Part shown: in pieces, positions 8,174 to 16,461 of the stretch
Layout of the letters: each line of letters starts with the position of its first letter
How positions within the stretch are numbered: the stretch's first letter is position 1
Source: Extensimonas sp963708545
Lineage (GTDB): Bacteria > Pseudomonadota > Gammaproteobacteria > Burkholderiales > Burkholderiaceae_C
Direction: 5' to 3'
Length of the DNA: 64,000 nucleotides
Assembly (NCBI GenBank): GCA_963708545.1
Contig: CAVPUD010000060.1
Coordinates: 7,271 to 71,270, forward strand
Made by a program: the position numbers and the translations under genes
The notes under the pieces: model-generated
Told to the model about the DNA's origin: nothing
Seen by the model: only the letters and a program-made list of their open reading frames with translations
Databases searched by the model: none

Positions 8174-8473
8174 ATGGCACTGACACCCCAGGACATCGAG
8201 CGCATCGCGCACCTGGCGCGGCTCGCGCTCAGCCCCGCCGAAGCCGGGCGCATGCACGCGCAGCTCAACGGCTTTTTTGCCATCGTCGAGCAGATGCGCG
8301 CCGTCGATACCAGCGGCCTCACGCCGCTGCCACACCCCGTGGCCACCGTGCAGCCCGTGGCCCTGCGGCTGCGCGAGGACGTGGCGAGCGAGCCGAATCA
8401 GCGTGAGCGCAACCAGCGCAGTGCCCCGGCCGTGGAGCGCGGCCTGTACCTCGTGCCCAAAGTCATCGAGTGA
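8174..8473 (+). CDS. gatC: Asp-tRNA(Asn)/Glu-tRNA(Gln) amidotransferase subunit C
   Basis: A 99-residue small subunit that clamps GatA to GatB in the transamidosome. It converts Glu-tRNA(Gln) and Asp-tRNA(Asn) to the amidated forms. The sequence begins MALTPQDIERIAHLARLALS and contains LTPLPHPV and LREDVASEPN, typical of the family. ATG 8174 is preferred over an in-frame ATG at 8111 because conservation begins at MALTP. It is the first gene of gatC-gatA-gatB, with 8 bases to gatA. Confidence 0.96.
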   Translation: MALTPQDIERIAHLARLALSPAEAGRMHAQLNGFFAIVEQMRAVDTSGLTPLPHPVATVQPVALRLREDVASEPNQRERNQRSAPAVERGLYLVPKVIE

Positions 8474-8481
8474 GGCCGCGC

Positions 8482-9978
8482 ATGACATCGACCCCTGCAT
8501 TGCACGAGCTGGGCGTGGCCGAACTCGCCGCCGAATTGCGCGCGCGCCGCATGTCCGCCGTCGAAGCGGCGCAGCATTTTCTGGCGCGCGCGCACACCCA
8601 CCAGCACCTGGGCGCGTACCTTGCGCTGAATGAGGAAGCGACGCTCGCGCAGGCGCGCGCCGCCGATGCACGCCTGCAGGCCGGCACGGGCGGCCCGCTC
8701 GAAGGCGTGCCCATTGCGCACAAGGACATCTTCGTCACCCAGGACTTCCCGAGCACTGCGGGCTCGAAGATGCTCGCGGGCTACCAGTCGCCGTTCGACG
8801 CGACCGTGGTGCAGCGCCTGGCCGCGGCCGGCTGCGTGACGCTGGGCAAGCTCAATTGCGACGAATTCGCGATGGGCTCGGCGAACGAGAATTCGGCCAT
8901 CGCGCCGCTGGGCTTCGCCGCGCCCGCGCCGGTGCGCAACCCCTGGGACACCACGCGCGTGCCCGGCGGTTCCTCGGGCGGCAGCGCCGTGGCCGTGGCC
9001 GCGCGCCTGGTGCCGGCCGCGACGGGCACAGACACCGGCGGCTCGATCCGCCAGCCCGCCTCGTTTTGCGGCGTTACGGGCATCAAGCCCACCTACGGGC
9101 GCGCCTCGCGCTACGGCATGATCGCCTTTGCCTCCAGCCTCGACCAAGCCGGCCCCATGGCGCGCTCGGCGCAGGACTGCGCGCTGCTGCTGTCGGCCCT
9201 GTGCGGCCCCGACCCTGACCGTGATTCGACGAGCCTGGACCTGCCCGCCGAAGATTTCAGCGTGCGGCTGGGCGACAGTCTCGATGGGCTGCGTATCGGC
9301 ATCCCCGCCGAGTTCTTCGGCGCAGGGCTGGCCGACGACGTGCGCGCCGCCGTCGAAGCCGCGCTCGAAGAGTACGAAAAACTCGGCGCCACGCTCGTGC
9401 CCATCCGCTTGCCGCGCACCGAGCTGTCCATCCCGGTGTATTACATCATCGCGCCCGCCGAGGCGAGCTCCAATCTGAGCCGCTACGACGGCGTCAAGTT
9501 CGGCCACCGCGCACGCGACTACACCGACCTCGAAGACATGTACAAAAAAACCCGCGCCGAAGGCTTCGGCGACGAGGTCAAGCGCCGCATCATGATAGGC
9601 ACCTACGTGCTGAGCCACGGCTACTACGACGCCTACTATCTGCAGGCGCAAAAAATCCGCCGCATGATCGCCGACGACTTCCAGCAGGCCTTCACGCAAT
9701 GCGACCTGATCGCCGGCCCTGTCGCGCCGAGCGTGGCCTGGCCCCTGGGCGCGCACGGCAGCGACCCGCTCGCCGACTACCTGGCCGACATCTACACCCT
9801 GCCGGCCTCGCTCGCGGGCCTGCCCGGCATGAGCGTGCCCGCAGGCTTTGGCGCGCACGGTATGCCCGTGGGGCTGCAGCTCATCGGCAATTATTTCCAG
9901 GAAGCCCGGCTACTGAACGCGGCGCACCGCTTGCAGCAGGTGACGGATTTTCACTTGCGCATGCCCGGGGGATTGTGA
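8482..9978 (+). CDS. gatA: Asp-tRNA(Asn)/Glu-tRNA(Gln) amidotransferase subunit A
   Basis: A 498-residue amidase-signature enzyme that releases ammonia from glutamine for transamidation. The Ser-cisSer-Lys triad is visible: the lysine in IAHKDIFVT near residue 80, the GGSSGGSA loop near 160, and TDTGGSIRQPASFCG around 180. Its length is normal. The start is ATG 8482; an in-frame GTG at 8470 would add four residues but overlaps gatC. The stop precedes the gatB ATG by one base. Confidence 0.98.
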   Translation: MTSTPALHELGVAELAAELRARRMSAVEAAQHFLARAHTHQHLGAYLALNEEATLAQARAADARLQAGTGGPLEGVPIAHKDIFVTQDFPSTAGSKMLAGYQSPFDATVVQRLAAAGCVTLGKLNCDEFAMGSANENSAIAPLGFAAPAPVRNPWDTTRVPGGSSGGSAVAVAARLVPAATGTDTGGSIRQPASFCGVTGIKPTYGRASRYGMIAFASSLDQAGPMARSAQDCALLLSALCGPDPDRDSTSLDLPAEDFSVRLGDSLDGLRIGIPAEFFGAGLADDVRAAVEAALEEYEKLGATLVPIRLPRTELSIPVYYIIAPAEASSNLSRYDGVKFGHRARDYTDLEDMYKKTRAEGFGDEVKRRIMIGTYVLSHGYYDAYYLQAQKIRRMIADDFQQAFTQCDLIAGPVAPSVAWPLGAHGSDPLADYLADIYTLPASLAGLPGMSVPAGFGAHGMPVGLQLIGNYFQEARLLNAAHRLQQVTDFHLRMPGGL

Positions 9979-9979
9979 G

Positions 9980-11431
9980 ATGACGAGCAGCACATTGATC
10001 CACGGCTACGAAGTCGTCATCGGCTTCGAGACGCATGCGCAGTTGGCCACGCGCAGCAAGATTTTCAGCCGCGCCTCCACGGCGTTTGGCGCCGAGCCCA
10101 ATACGCAGGCCTGCGCGGTCGATCTGGCTTTGCCGGGCACGCTGCCGGTGATGAACCGCGCGGCCGTCGAATGCGCTATCAAATTGGGACTGGCACTCGG
10201 CTCCCACATTGCGCCTGTGAGCATTTTTGCGCGCAAAAACTATTTCTACCCCGACCTGCCCAAGGGCTACCAGATCAGCCAGTACGAAATCCCCGTGGTG
10301 CAAGGCGGCGAGGTGGCGTTTTACGTGGGCGACGAGAAAAAAACCGTGCGCCTGGTGCGTGCGCACCTCGAGGAAGACGCGGGCAAGTCGCTGCACGAAG
10401 AGTTCCACGGCATGAGCGGCATCGACCTGAACCGTGCCGGCACGCCGCTCTTGGAAATCGTCACCGAGCCCGACATGCGCAGTACCGAGGAAGCCGTGGC
10501 CTACGCCAAAGAGCTGCACAAGATCGTCACCTGGATAGGCATTTGCGACGGCAACATGCAGGAGGGGAGTTTTCGCTGCGATGCGAACGTGAGTGTGCGC
10601 AAGCCCGGCCAGCCGCTGGGCACGCGGCGCGAGATCAAGAACCTCAACAGCTTCAAGTTCATGCAGCAGGCGATCGACTACGAAGTCCGCTGGCAGATCG
10701 AGCAGCTCGAGGACGGCCACGCGATCCAGCAGGCCACGGTGCTGTTCGACCCCGCGACGGGCGAGACGCGCGCCATGCGCACCAAGGAGGACGCGGCCGA
10801 CTACCGCTACTTTCCCGATCCAGACCTGCCGCCGCTCCATATTTCAGAGCAATGGATCGAAGCGCAACGTGCGCTGATGCCCGAATTGCCGCGTGCCATG
10901 GCGGCGCGCTTCGTGGCCGAGTACGGTTTGCCGGAATACGACGCGAGCACGCTCACGCAGTCGCCCGCGATGGCCGCGTACTTCGAGGCCGCGGCGCGCG
11001 CCTGTGGCCAGCCCAAGCTCGCGAGCAACTGGATCATGGGCGAAGTCTCGCGGCGCCTCAACGCCGAGGAGATCGACATAGTGCGCTCGCCCGTGGGCGC
11101 GGCACAGCTGGCGGCGCTGATCGCGCGCATCGCTGACGGCACGCTCAGCAACAGTGCGGCGCGCCAGGTGTTCGACGCCTTGTGGAAGGGCGAGGGCGGC
11201 GACGTCGATGCCTTGATCGAAGCCAAGGGCCTCAAGCAGGTGAACGACGCCGGCGCGCTCGAGCAAATCATCGCCGAGGTGATCGCCGCGAACCCCGACA
11301 ACGTGGCGCAGTTCAGGGCCGGCAAGGACAAGGCCTTCAACGCGCTCGTCGGGCAGGTGATGAAGGCGAGCAAGGGCAAGGCCAATCCGCAGCAGGTGAA
11401 TGCGCTGCTGCGCGCCAAGCTGGAGGGGTAG
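9980..11431 (+). CDS. gatB: Asp-tRNA(Asn)/Glu-tRNA(Gln) amidotransferase subunit B
   Basis: A 483-residue kinase-type subunit that activates the tRNA-bound carboxylate and receives ammonia from GatA. It begins with YEVVIGFETHAQLATRSKIFS. It also shows LPGTLPVMN, the GFSCDANVS-like EGSFRCDANVSV, and KNLNSFKFM, and ends in a YqeY-like tail domain (LRAKLEG). The full gatCAB set suggests the organism makes Gln-tRNA, Asn-tRNA or both by the indirect route. A separate asparaginyl- or glutaminyl-tRNA synthetase was not seen, but only a small part of the genome is visible. Confidence 0.98.
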   Translation: MTSSTLIHGYEVVIGFETHAQLATRSKIFSRASTAFGAEPNTQACAVDLALPGTLPVMNRAAVECAIKLGLALGSHIAPVSIFARKNYFYPDLPKGYQISQYEIPVVQGGEVAFYVGDEKKTVRLVRAHLEEDAGKSLHEEFHGMSGIDLNRAGTPLLEIVTEPDMRSTEEAVAYAKELHKIVTWIGICDGNMQEGSFRCDANVSVRKPGQPLGTRREIKNLNSFKFMQQAIDYEVRWQIEQLEDGHAIQQATVLFDPATGETRAMRTKEDAADYRYFPDPDLPPLHISEQWIEAQRALMPELPRAMAARFVAEYGLPEYDASTLTQSPAMAAYFEAAARACGQPKLASNWIMGEVSRRLNAEEIDIVRSPVGAAQLAALIARIADGTLSNSAARQVFDALWKGEGGDVDALIEAKGLKQVNDAGALEQIIAEVIAANPDNVAQFRAGKDKAFNALVGQVMKASKGKANPQQVNALLRAKLEG

Positions 11432-11474
11432 CGTGGGCGAGCGCAGCGGCGGTCTGATCGGCCCGCCCCGCCCA

Positions 11475-12179
11475 TCAGCGCGGCGTGGCCGGCTGGCCGC
11501 TGACCGGCAAAGGCGTCTGCACAGACGCGGCTGCGGCGGGAGGCTGACGCTGGCTGTCCCATAGTTGGCGCAGGTGCGCCAGTTCGGCGTCGAAACGCTG
11601 CTGAATGCGGCGCTTTTCCTGTTCCTGGTTGGCAATGAAGCGCCACTGCGCGGCCGTTTCGTCCTGGTTTTCGGCGACTTGGCGGCGCAATTTCATGGGG
11701 GCTTTGCTCGGGTCCTTTTGGTAGAACTCCATTTCCGTGTCGAGCGCCTTGCGCTCCTGCAGCAATTCCTGCAGGCGCTTGCGGGCGATGGCCGAGACCT
11801 CATCGACTTGCGCCATCGCCGCGGCGCGCTCGGCATCGTGCGCGGCCTGGTTCGGGTAGCGCGCGAGCAGGACGCGGTCGCGGCGGCGCTCTTCGAGGAT
11901 GCGCGACTGCTCCTCGGCCTCCTTGCGGCGCTGCGCTTCGAGGGCAGCGCGCTCCTGTTCGGTGAGCGAGGGGCCGATTTTGCGGCGCGTCACGCCCGTG
12001 GGGCCGAGCTCGCGCTGCTCGCGGTCGAGGCATTCGACGATGGGGCGGTCGGACGTGATGCGCCGGCCCTGGGCATCGATGCAAGTGTAGATGCTGGCGC
12101 CCGAGCTTGGCTGCGCGCCCACGGCGCTGACGCAGAGGCCTGCGAGCAGCGCCGCACCGATGTTCCAGAATTGGTTCAA
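11475..12179 (-). CDS. DUF4124 domain-containing periplasmic protein
   Basis: A 234-residue protein with an N-terminal signal peptide (GAALLAGLCVSAVGA then QPSSG). The short DUF4124 motif follows (IYTCIDAQGRRITSDRPIVECLD, where the paired cysteines are typical), then a long charged helical region (residues about 75-205, rich in Glu, Arg, Gln) that should form a coiled coil, and a Pro/Ala tail. DUF4124 proteins are widespread in gamma- and betaproteobacteria and have no assigned biochemical role. Its ATG overlaps the pyrE stop (ATGA), so it is translated from the pyrE message. Confidence 0.85.
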   Translation of the reverse strand: MNQFWNIGAALLAGLCVSAVGAQPSSGASIYTCIDAQGRRITSDRPIVECLDREQRELGPTGVTRRKIGPSLTEQERAALEAQRRKEAEEQSRILEERRRDRVLLARYPNQAAHDAERAAAMAQVDEVSAIARKRLQELLQERKALDTEMEFYQKDPSKAPMKLRRQVAENQDETAAQWRFIANQEQEKRRIQQRFDAELAHLRQLWDSQRQPPAAAASVQTPLPVSGQPATPR

Positions 12180-12892
12180 AAGATCGTTCCCCCGCCATCG
12201 TCATCGACCCCGTAGCGCTCGCGATAGGCGAGCACTCGGGCGCGGTGGGCTGCCATTGCGTCCCCGGCCGCGTCGGACAGGTACAGCAATAAATCTGCCA
12301 GGCGTGCAATCGCGCACACCTGCAGGCCGAGTTCGCGGCGCACGTACTGCACGGCGCTGTAGGGCACGTCCTGGCCGTTTTCGGTGGCTTTTTCCTGCCG
12401 GTCGAGCGCAACCACCATCGCATGCGGCGTGGCGCCGGCGGCGCGGATGAGCGCGATCGACTCGCGCGCTGCGGTGCCTGCGGACATCACGTCGTCGATG
12501 ATGAGCACACGCCCACGCAGCGGCGCGCCCACCAGCGTGCCACCTTCGCCATGGTCTTTGGCTTCCTTGCGGTTGTAGGCGAAGGGCACGTTGCGCCCCC
12601 GGCGCGCGAGCTCCACGGCGACCGTGGCCGCGAGCGGGATGCCTTTGTAGGCCGGGCCGAACACCATGTCGAAGGCGATGCCGCTCGCTTGCAGCGCGCT
12701 TGCATAGAATTGCGCGAGCCGGCCGAGCTTGGCGCCGTCGTCGAACAGCCCGGCATTGAAAAAATAAGGGCTCAGGCGCCCCGCCTTGGTCTTGAATTCG
12801 CCGAAGCGCAACACACCGGCCTCGACGGCGAAACGCACGAAATCCTGCGCCAGCTGGCTTTGTTGTGCGTTTTGCACGCCCTTGTCCCCCAT
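12176..12892 (-). CDS. pyrE: Orotate phosphoribosyltransferase
   Basis: A 238-residue enzyme of pyrimidine synthesis that joins orotate to PRPP. It has the type I PRTase PRPP loop VLIIDDVMSAGTAARESI near residues 145-165 and the family patches SPYFFNAGLF and GPAYKGIPLA. The N-terminal stretch MGDKGVQNAQQSQLAQDFVR is slightly extended. ATG 12892 is preceded by AAGGG at good spacing. The start lies within the palindrome CATG shared with the divergent xth start. An upstream in-frame ATG at 13015 would run into xth and is rejected. Confidence 0.96.
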   Translation of the reverse strand: MGDKGVQNAQQSQLAQDFVRFAVEAGVLRFGEFKTKAGRLSPYFFNAGLFDDGAKLGRLAQFYASALQASGIAFDMVFGPAYKGIPLAATVAVELARRGRNVPFAYNRKEAKDHGEGGTLVGAPLRGRVLIIDDVMSAGTAARESIALIRAAGATPHAMVVALDRQEKATENGQDVPYSAVQYVRRELGLQVCAIARLADLLLYLSDAAGDAMAAHRARVLAYRERYGVDDDGGGTIF

Positions 12893-13706
12893 GGAAAAAC
12901 CCTTGTTCAAGTTAAGCAGCCTCAATCTCAACGGCATCCGCTCGGCCGCCAGCAAAGGCGTGGAGCAATGGCTCGCCACGATGCGGCCGGATTGTATTTG
13001 TGTGCAGGAGGTCAAGGCCCAGGCCGCCGACGTGCAGGGCCGCTTTGAGCAGCTTGCCGGGCTGCAGGGCCATTTTCACTTTGCGCAGAAAAAAGGCTAT
13101 GCGGGCGTGGGCATCTACACGCGCCTCGCGCCCAGCGACGTGCTGACGGGCTTTGGCGTGCCCGAATTCGACGCCGAGGGGCGCTACATCGAGCTGCGCT
13201 TCGACACGCCCGCGCGCAAGCTTTCCATCGTGAGCGCGTACTTCCCGAGCGGCTCCTCGGGCGAGGAGCGCCAGCAGGCCAAGTTCCGCTTTCTCGAGGC
13301 GTTTTACCCGCACCTACAGCAGCTGCAGGCCGAGCGCGAGTTCATCCTCTGCGGCGACCTCAACATCGCGCACCAGCCCATAGACCTGAAAAACTGGCGC
13401 AGCAACCAGAAAAACAGCGGTTTTCTGCCCGAAGAGCGCGCCTGGCTGACAAAGCTGTTGCGCACGAATGACAACCCGGGCGGGCTCGTGGACGTTTATC
13501 GCCGGCTGCAGCCCAGCGCCACGGACGCGGCCTACACCTGGTGGAGCAACCGCGGTCAGGCCTGGGCGAAGAACGTGGGCTGGCGGCTCGACTACCACCT
13601 GGCCACGCCCACGCTGGCTGAATTGGCACGCGCCGAGCATATCTACAAGGAGCAGCGCTTTTCCGACCACGCGCCGATCACCATCGATTACGCCCTGGCG
13701 CTTTGA
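12891..13706 (+). CDS. xth: Exodeoxyribonuclease III (AP endonuclease family)
   Basis: A 271-residue exonuclease III/APE1-family enzyme for base-excision repair. Visible motifs are LNLNGIRSA at the N-terminus, CVQEVKAQ (metal-binding Glu), ILCGDLNIAHQ (catalytic Asp-Asn) and the C-terminal RFSDHAPITID. ATG 12891 shares CATG with the divergent pyrE start. It has only a weak ribosome-binding site, so the TTG at 12903, giving LFKLSSLNLNG, is a possible alternative. Homologues usually begin close to this FKLSSLN sequence. Confidence 0.94.
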   Translation: MEKPLFKLSSLNLNGIRSAASKGVEQWLATMRPDCICVQEVKAQAADVQGRFEQLAGLQGHFHFAQKKGYAGVGIYTRLAPSDVLTGFGVPEFDAEGRYIELRFDTPARKLSIVSAYFPSGSSGEERQQAKFRFLEAFYPHLQQLQAEREFILCGDLNIAHQPIDLKNWRSNQKNSGFLPEERAWLTKLLRTNDNPGGLVDVYRRLQPSATDAAYTWWSNRGQAWAKNVGWRLDYHLATPTLAELARAEHIYKEQRFSDHAPITIDYALAL

Positions 13707-13764
13707 TGGCTTTGCGCCTACAGACGCCTTTGCCCACGCATTTTGCTTGCCCAGGCTTTTGCTC

Positions 13765-15717
13765 ATGTCCGATAGTTCCGATCCCATCTTTGCCGACCAG
13801 CCCGCCGAGGCCTCGACGCGCACCTTCACGCCGCCGCATGCCGAGGCGCTGTGGAAACTGGTCACCGTCCCGCATCCGGTCATAGGCAAAGCCCACCATC
13901 TTGGCGAGGCGCTGGTGCACGCGGGCCTGATCAGCCCGTCCGTGCTCGCCGATGCGTTGCAGGTCCAGCGCCTGGAGCGCGAAAACGGCAAAGACCCGCA
14001 ATTGGGGCAAATCCTGGTCAGCCACGGCCATGTCACGCCGGAGCAGCTGCAGCGCGTCATCGACAGCTGGCTGGGCGAATACGTGGTCGATCCTGGCAAG
14101 CTGGCGCCGGACCCTGCGGCCCTGGCGCTGGTGCCGCGCACGGTGGCCGAGCGCGAATCGGTGCTGCCGCTGCTGGCGCGCGACGATGCGCTGGTGCTGC
14201 TGATGGCCGATCCACACGACCGTATGTTGCTCGACGAGCTGCGCTTTCTGACGCAGCGGCGTCTGATACCTGTGCACGCCGCGCCGGGAACGCTGCTGCC
14301 GGCGGTCAGCCGTTTTTATGGTGGTGGCAGTGGTGCGACGGCGGGCGCGAAAAAGGCTGCGCCGGCCGCGGCGGGGGCCACAAACCAGCCCTCGACGGCG
14401 CAAGAACTCGCCTCCAGCCTGGATGCGGCGGGCAGCGACCTTGACATGACGCCAGCCGACGTCATCAGCGAATCCGACAACACGCTGGTGCGGCTCATCA
14501 ATTCGCTGATCACCGAGGCCATTGCCCACCGTGCCTCCGACATCCACATCGAAACCGAGCCACCGCCGCAGCCGGTGCGCATACGCCTGCGCATCGATGG
14601 CGACCTGCAACCCTATCTGGAGTTGCCTGCGCGCTATCGATTTGCATTGGTGGCACGCCTCAAGATCATGGCGGTCATGGATATTTCGGAGCACCGCAAG
14701 CCGCAGGACGGCAAGATCGACTTTGCGCGCTTCGGTGGCCCGCCGGTCGAGCTGCGCGTGGTCACGGTGCCCACTTCGCGCGGGCTCGAAGACGTGGTGC
14801 TGCGTCTGCTCTCGGGTGCCAAGCCGCTGCCGCTCGATCAGATCGGCCTGAGCCCGGGCAATCTGGCGGGGCTGCGTACCTTGATGCGCAAGAGCTACGG
14901 CCTGATCCTGGTCTGCGGCCCCACGGGCAGCGGCAAGACGACCACGCTGCATTCGGTGGTGCGCGAGCTCAACACTGACAGCCGCAAGATCTGGACGGCC
15001 GAAGACCCGATCGAAATCTCGCAGGCCGGGCTGCGCCAGGTGCAGATGAACCCGCGCATCGGCTGGACCTTCGCCGCGGCGATGCGCACCTTTTTGCGCG
15101 CCGACCCGGACGTGATCATGATCGGCGAGATGCGCGACGAGGAAACCGCGCGCATCGCGATCGAGGCTTCGCTCACCGGGCACCTGGTGCTTTCTACCCT
15201 GCACACGAATTCGGCGCCCGAGAGCATCACGCGGCTGCTCGAAATCGGGCTCGATCCGTTCAACTTTTCCGATTCGCTGCTCGGCATCCTGGCGCAGCGC
15301 CTGGTGCGGCGCCTGTGCACGGCCTGCCGTGCACCGCGCGTGGCCGAGGCCGACGAGCTCGACAGCCTGGCGTCGCAATATCTCGAAAGCGGTACCACCA
15401 ACACGCCCGAAGTCCGTGCGGCGCTGATCGCGCAGTGGCGCCAGCGCTTCGGCGGCCAGGGCGGTGCGTTGCGCCTGTGGAAGCACGTGGGCTGCAAGGA
15501 CTGCGAGGGCCACGGCTACCGCGGCCGCATGGGCATTCACGAGCTGATGCTGAGCGACGACACCATCCGCCAGCATATCCGCCACCGCGCACCAGCCTCG
15601 GATATTCGCCATTCGGCGCTCGCCGCCGGCATGCTGACGCTGCGCCAGGACGGCATCGAAAAAGTGCTGCAAGGCCTGACCGACATGCCCGAGGTGATCG
15701 CTGCGAGCAATTTGTGA
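13765..15717 (+). CDS. GspE/PilB-type secretion or pilus ATPase
   Basis: A 650-residue hexameric ATPase of the type II secretion / type IV pilus superfamily. The N-terminal half holds an MshEN-type domain (LGEALVHAGLISPSVLADAL; LGQILVSHGHVTPEQLQ). The catalytic part has Walker A GPTGSGKT (Lys391), Walker B with IMIGEMRDEETA, the His box LSTLHTNSA, and the zinc tetracysteine CTACR...CKDCEGHGYRGRMGIHEL. No pilin or secretin genes adjoin it, so its machine is encoded elsewhere. The pilSR regulators lie 15 kb away. It could be a PilB paralogue or a GspE; the sequence does not decide. Confidence 0.9.
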   Translation: MSDSSDPIFADQPAEASTRTFTPPHAEALWKLVTVPHPVIGKAHHLGEALVHAGLISPSVLADALQVQRLERENGKDPQLGQILVSHGHVTPEQLQRVIDSWLGEYVVDPGKLAPDPAALALVPRTVAERESVLPLLARDDALVLLMADPHDRMLLDELRFLTQRRLIPVHAAPGTLLPAVSRFYGGGSGATAGAKKAAPAAAGATNQPSTAQELASSLDAAGSDLDMTPADVISESDNTLVRLINSLITEAIAHRASDIHIETEPPPQPVRIRLRIDGDLQPYLELPARYRFALVARLKIMAVMDISEHRKPQDGKIDFARFGGPPVELRVVTVPTSRGLEDVVLRLLSGAKPLPLDQIGLSPGNLAGLRTLMRKSYGLILVCGPTGSGKTTTLHSVVRELNTDSRKIWTAEDPIEISQAGLRQVQMNPRIGWTFAAAMRTFLRADPDVIMIGEMRDEETARIAIEASLTGHLVLSTLHTNSAPESITRLLEIGLDPFNFSDSLLGILAQRLVRRLCTACRAPRVAEADELDSLASQYLESGTTNTPEVRAALIAQWRQRFGGQGGALRLWKHVGCKDCEGHGYRGRMGIHELMLSDDTIRQHIRHRAPASDIRHSALAAGMLTLRQDGIEKVLQGLTDMPEVIAASNL

Positions 15718-15755
15718 GGCCTTTTTCCTCGCCCATTTCCCCTACGGAACCCGCC

Positions 15756-16394
15756 ATGCTCCACTACCGCACCATCCCCGTCACGCCTTTCCAGCAGAAC
15801 TGCTCCATCGTCTGGTGCGATGCCACGCACGAGGCGGCGCTCATTGACCCGGGCGGTGACATCGACGTGTTGCTCGCCGAGGCTCGGCGTCTGGGCGTCG
15901 AGCCCACGCAAATTTGGCTCACGCACGCGCACATAGACCACGCCGGCGGTGCGGGCGAGCTCGCGCAGCGCCTGGGCATCCCCATCATCGGCCCGCATCC
16001 GGGCGACCAGTTCTGGATCGACGGCCTGGCGCAGCAAAGCGCGGCCTTCGGCTTTGCGCCCGCCGTGCCGTTCACGCCCACGCGCTGGCTGCACGACGGC
16101 GACAGCGTGCAGGTCGGCCACGAAACGCTGCACGTGCGCCACACTCCGGGCCACACGCCCGGCCACGTGGTGTTCCACGCGCCGCAGATCGACCGCGCCT
16201 TCGTCGGCGACGTGCTGTTCGCGGGCAGCATCGGGCGCACGGACTTTCCGGGCGGCAACCACCAGCAGCTCATCGACAGCATCGTCAGGCGTCTGTGGCC
16301 CATGGGCGACCAGACGGTGTTCATCCCCGGCCACGGGCCCGAGAGCACCTTTGGGCGTGAGCGGCGCAGCAACCCGTTCGTGGGCGGCACTTGA
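15756..16394 (+). CDS. Metallo-beta-lactamase-fold hydrolase (glyoxalase II-like)
   Basis: A 212-residue MBL-fold enzyme with the metal motif THAHIDHAGG, the later ligands in VRHTPGHTPGH and FVGDVLFAGSIGRTDFPGG, and FIPGHGPESTFGRER near the end. This is the short YcbL/GloB-like subgroup that hydrolyses thioesters such as S-lactoylglutathione in characterised members. The exact substrate is not determined. It lies 38 bp downstream of the ATPase gene and converges on mpl with a repeat element between them. Confidence 0.88.
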   Translation: MLHYRTIPVTPFQQNCSIVWCDATHEAALIDPGGDIDVLLAEARRLGVEPTQIWLTHAHIDHAGGAGELAQRLGIPIIGPHPGDQFWIDGLAQQSAAFGFAPAVPFTPTRWLHDGDSVQVGHETLHVRHTPGHTPGHVVFHAPQIDRAFVGDVLFAGSIGRTDFPGGNHQQLIDSIVRRLWPMGDQTVFIPGHGPESTFGRERRSNPFVGGT

Positions 16395-16407
16395 GCTACG
16401 CGCCGAG

Positions 16408-16461
16408 GATTTTGGATAAAAAGTGCCATTAGCCCAGGCGGGACAAGCGCAAGCAGCTATC
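16408..16461 (+). repeat. Dispersed short repeat, copy 1 (3' end of mpl)
   Basis: This stretch carries the core ACAAGCGCAAGCAGCTATCG found with variation at 17890, 36378, 44733 and 59045. Such 55-75-bp AT-richer repeats stand out against the GC-rich background. Here the repeat's AGCTAT supplies the TAG stop codon of mpl on the minus strand (16457-16459). Confidence 0.55.

Noticed and set aside
13678..15672. 664-codon frame opposite the GspE/PilB-type ATPase
   Set aside because: The plus-strand frame has Walker A/B and zinc motifs; the reverse frame has none.
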